DNA from: Secundilactobacillus kimchicus JCM 15530
Lineage (GTDB): Bacteria > Bacillota > Bacilli > Lactobacillales > Lactobacillaceae
DNA length: 64,000 nucleotides
Direction: 5' to 3'
NCBI RefSeq assembly: GCF_001433995.1
Contig: NZ_AZCX01000003.1
Coordinates: 124,001-188,000, forward strand
Positions 61,918 to 64,000 of this stretch are shown here, piece after piece. Under the pieces are notes generated by a model. The model was not told the origin of the DNA. It was given only the letters and a program-made list of their open reading frames with translations, and ran no database searches. Position 1 is the stretch's first letter. Every line of letters begins with the position of its first letter. The position numbers and the translations under genes are program-made.

Positions 61918-62378
61918 TGGCTAAGTATAACATTGAAGGATAAATTCTGATATAGTAACATTTATGGCACTATCAATTATACAGAAAAAATAATGGTATC
62001 CAGCGTCCATCTCATAGCCCAGATGAATCTACTCAGTCAACGTGATTTTGGAAAATTGAATACAGATCCGCCCCAAGTAGCCTAAATTATTAAGTACGAT
62101 TTTTATTTACTCAAAAAGTGATATTTACTTGTTCAAGATCGAAATATTGATTGAAAATCAAACGCGAATCAAGCTACTGACACCTCTTAAAAAACACGCA
62201 GTAGTCAATATGGACAAAATTTCATCGTATTATAAATTTGATGGTAAAATTAACTTTGTATAAGCATGAGAAAATGTAGCTGTCTTTTACCTGTGATAAG
62301 GCTAAACAAGCCAGAAAATAAAGAACGATTTTATTCGTAAAATAACGATAATAGTCGCTTTCTTTAGGAGGTGTCAAG

Positions 62379-63086
62379 ATGATTAAAGTCGCGATTTGTG
62401 ACGATATTCCAGAAATGACTAGTGCTGTCGAGAAAACTCTCGAAGCTTATAACCCCACACTATTTGATATATCAGTCTTCTTCACTGCAGATAAGTTAAT
62501 TGCGTCATTGCAGAATATTCAATATGATTTTTTTATTCTTGACATTGAATTGCCTTCCTCATCAGGAATAAATGTTGCAAAAGAGATCCGCAAGCATAAT
62601 TTAAATGTACCAATTATTTTTCTAACAAATTTCAGCGAATACATGGAAGACGTTTTTCAAGTTCAAACTTTTGATTATATTCTAAAGCCCGTGACAGAAG
62701 AAAAAATGTTTCCGGTCATTAAAAAAGTTATCAAATATTTGGATTTAGACGATGACCATTTTTCTTTCACATATAAGCGAATTGCGTACAATTTAAAATT
62801 TACAGATATTATTTGTTTTGAAAAACAAAAACGTATCGTTATTATTCACACAGCACAGACCGACTTTCAGGCGATTATGTCGACGCCCGAACTATTGCAA
62901 AAATTAAACGACAATTTTGTACAAGTTCATACCTCCTATATCGTTAATATCAAGTTTATTAAAGAAGTTGGTACGAATTATATCATTTTAACGGAAGACT
63001 CTGGATCAATTGAAATACCCATTAGTCGGAAATTCAAATCACAAGCAAGAGATGCAATTATTATGAAAATGAGGAGTAAACTATGA
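62379..63086 (+). CDS. LytTR response regulator (AgrA/ComE type)
   Basis: In 235 residues the receiver domain has CDD (residues 8-10), the phospho-acceptor Asp in FFILDIELP and a Lys in YILKPV. The LytTR DNA-binding domain starts near residue 140 (IICFEKQKRIVIIH, FVQVHTSYIVNIKFI). AGGAGG precedes the ATG. It overlaps the kinase by four bases. Codon use is clearly more AT-rich than in the genes before it. Confidence 0.9.
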   Translation: MIKVAICDDIPEMTSAVEKTLEAYNPTLFDISVFFTADKLIASLQNIQYDFFILDIELPSSSGINVAKEIRKHNLNVPIIFLTNFSEYMEDVFQVQTFDYILKPVTEEKMFPVIKKVIKYLDLDDDHFSFTYKRIAYNLKFTDIICFEKQKRIVIIHTAQTDFQAIMSTPELLQKLNDNFVQVHTSYIVNIKFIKEVGTNYIILTEDSGSIEIPISRKFKSQARDAIIMKMRSKL

Positions 63087-64000
63087 CAGATACTATAATC
63101 AGATTGTTGAGTTTTCTTGTTTATGCCTTCTTGCTTAATTTCTTCTTTTCGAGTTGGTCAGTTGCAAATCAGCTATCATTGAAACGCATTTTAGTACTAC
63201 TTGGATTAACAGGTATTGTTTCACTTACCGCATTTTTTGCTTCCAGTAGCATTGAACCATTTATCAATATCATTGTAACGTTAATCGCCATGATAACAAT
63301 TGCTAGTCAGTATGATGTGCCCAATAAAGACATGTTTTTCTGGGTTGTAATTTTGTTAGCCATTAACTTTATTAGTGAGTCAATTTCGCTAGCTATTTTT
63401 GATGCAGTGTTATCCTCACAGTACGATGCACAAAATTTGCTGTTTGTCATCATCACTACTAGTATCACGATGACAATTGAAATACTGATGTTTCTGGCGC
63501 TTAAACTCGTATTTTTCCGAAACCACATTATTCTTGAATCTTTAAACTTACCATCGTTGGTTGCTCTAACCTCTATTCCAGTTGTATCAATCATCGTCTT
63601 ATTTAGTTTTTTACTTGCTAAGATTAACGTCACAATCCATTCTACGTACTTTGTACTACTGGTAGCATTTGGTGTGCTCTATATGAATCTTTGTATACTT
63701 TACTTGTATAGTAGCTTAACGAAACACCTTCGGCAGTTGAATCAAATTACACTGCAAAATAAGTCACTTTCATATGAGTTAAAGTATATTTCTGAGTTAA
63801 AAAAGTCGCAGGAACAACTTTCTGCTATTCGACATGATTTAAAAAATAAATTCATTGTTTTTCGGGGATTACTGGAGCACAATCAGATTGACGAAGCAAA
63901 AAACTATCTACAAGCAACAACAGATCAGCTCAATGTTCGGCAAAAATTCTATACACGTGATATTATCCTAAATTACTTGCTGAACGATAAGCACGAATTG
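63083..64000 (+). CDS. AgrC-like sensor histidine kinase (3' cut by window)
   Basis: ATG 63083 overlaps the regulator stop (ATGA). About 306 residues are present. Six hydrophobic segments fill the first ~200, then a coiled region, and IRHDLKNKFIVFRG carries the phospho-accepting His. The GHKL domain begins with NYLLNDKHEL at the window end. Such kinases sense peptide pheromones. No peptide gene is seen upstream, so it may lie beyond the window. Confidence 0.88.
   Translation, partial: MTDTIIRLLSFLVYAFLLNFFFSSWSVANQLSLKRILVLLGLTGIVSLTAFFASSSIEPFINIIVTLIAMITIASQYDVPNKDMFFWVVILLAINFISESISLAIFDAVLSSQYDAQNLLFVIITTSITMTIEILMFLALKLVFFRNHIILESLNLPSLVALTSIPVVSIIVLFSFLLAKINVTIHSTYFVLLVAFGVLYMNLCILYLYSSLTKHLRQLNQITLQNKSLSYELKYISELKKSQEQLSAIRHDLKNKFIVFRGLLEHNQIDEAKNYLQATTDQLNVRQKFYTRDIILNYLLNDKHEL

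Noticed and set aside
61993-62085. Possible short peptide gene before the two-component system
   Set aside because: There is no clear ribosome site, no double-glycine or signal-like leader, and the base composition differs from the AT-rich neighbours. It is not supported as a pheromone.
63307-63633. Antisense frame of 108 residues within the kinase gene
   Set aside because: It is the reverse of membrane-helix codons. The sense frame has the family motifs.

Overview
The window reads as chromosome of a lactic acid bacterium of the family Lactobacillaceae (inference). Supporting signs are Gram-positive ribosome binding sites, four T-box leaders, CcpA-type cre sites, a THI-box leader feeding ThiW/CytX-type transporters, a permease–binding-protein fusion of the osmoprotectant type, and a LytTR response regulator beside an AgrC-like kinase. 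Base composition is intermediate over most of the window and clearly more AT-rich in the last 2 kb. Two parS-like sites (48254, exact; 61902, one mismatch) suggest the region lies in the origin-proximal part of the chromosome. No rRNA, tRNA, CRISPR array, insertion sequence or prophage gene was recognised.

Layout. 1-3.1 kb: end of an aldo/keto reductase, an esterase, and a secreted protein with a duplicated hydrophobic module. 3.4-6.3 kb: an NCS2 nucleobase permease and an MHS-family organic acid transporter. 6.35-12.1 kb: a methionine T-box operon (metQ, metN, metI, an aminotransferase, an FAD-linked 2-hydroxyacid dehydrogenase), which could import methionine and also rebuild it from its keto or hydroxy analogues. 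12.1-12.9 kb: decayed sequence with an alcohol dehydrogenase remnant and hairpins. 13-16.6 kb: an arabinan/xylan oligosaccharide locus (MFS symporter, GH43) with a cre site and a divergent sensor-like regulator. 16.6-21 kb: an SDR, an OppA lipoprotein, a possible immunity protein and a DUF998-like membrane protein. 21-23.9 kb: a metal ATPase, HMA protein and Dps operon. 24.1-30 kb: gltBD. 30.2-34 kb: MsrA, an FAH-family enzyme and an ABC exporter.

34-37.3 kb: a second T-box operon with two PEP mutase/isocitrate lyase superfamily proteins, one lacking the catalytic motifs, plus an MFS transporter. Its leader features favour tRNA-Val. This is the strongest candidate for something undescribed. 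37.4-41.8 kb: a reductase with a divergent TetR gene, then an ABC exporter with its own TetR gene and two near-identical operators, one of which also looks like a terminator. 41.9-46.7 kb: a membrane protein, brnQ under an Ile-type T-box, a TauE/SafE and VOC pair, and a zinc alcohol dehydrogenase with cre over its -35. 46.8-50.2 kb: gdhA, then the TPP-riboswitch operon cytX-thiW. 50.3-52.7 kb: an unusual glycine-type T-box before a CycA-like permease, and a PadR/DUF1048 pair with a clear operator. 52.7-53.6 kb: an intergenic structured repeat and a YefM/YoeB locus whose toxin gene is frameshifted. 53.7-59.9 kb: a nucleoside hydrolase variant, a quinone oxidoreductase, an OpuC-type transporter, an NmrA-like protein and a YoaK-like protein. 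60-61.8 kb: an SPC-type metal ATPase. 62.4-64 kb: an AT-rich AgrA/AgrC-like two-component system cut by the window end.

Nitrogen supply is a recurring theme: GOGAT and GDH are both present, and amino acid uptake is controlled by uncharged-tRNA sensing at four separate loci.
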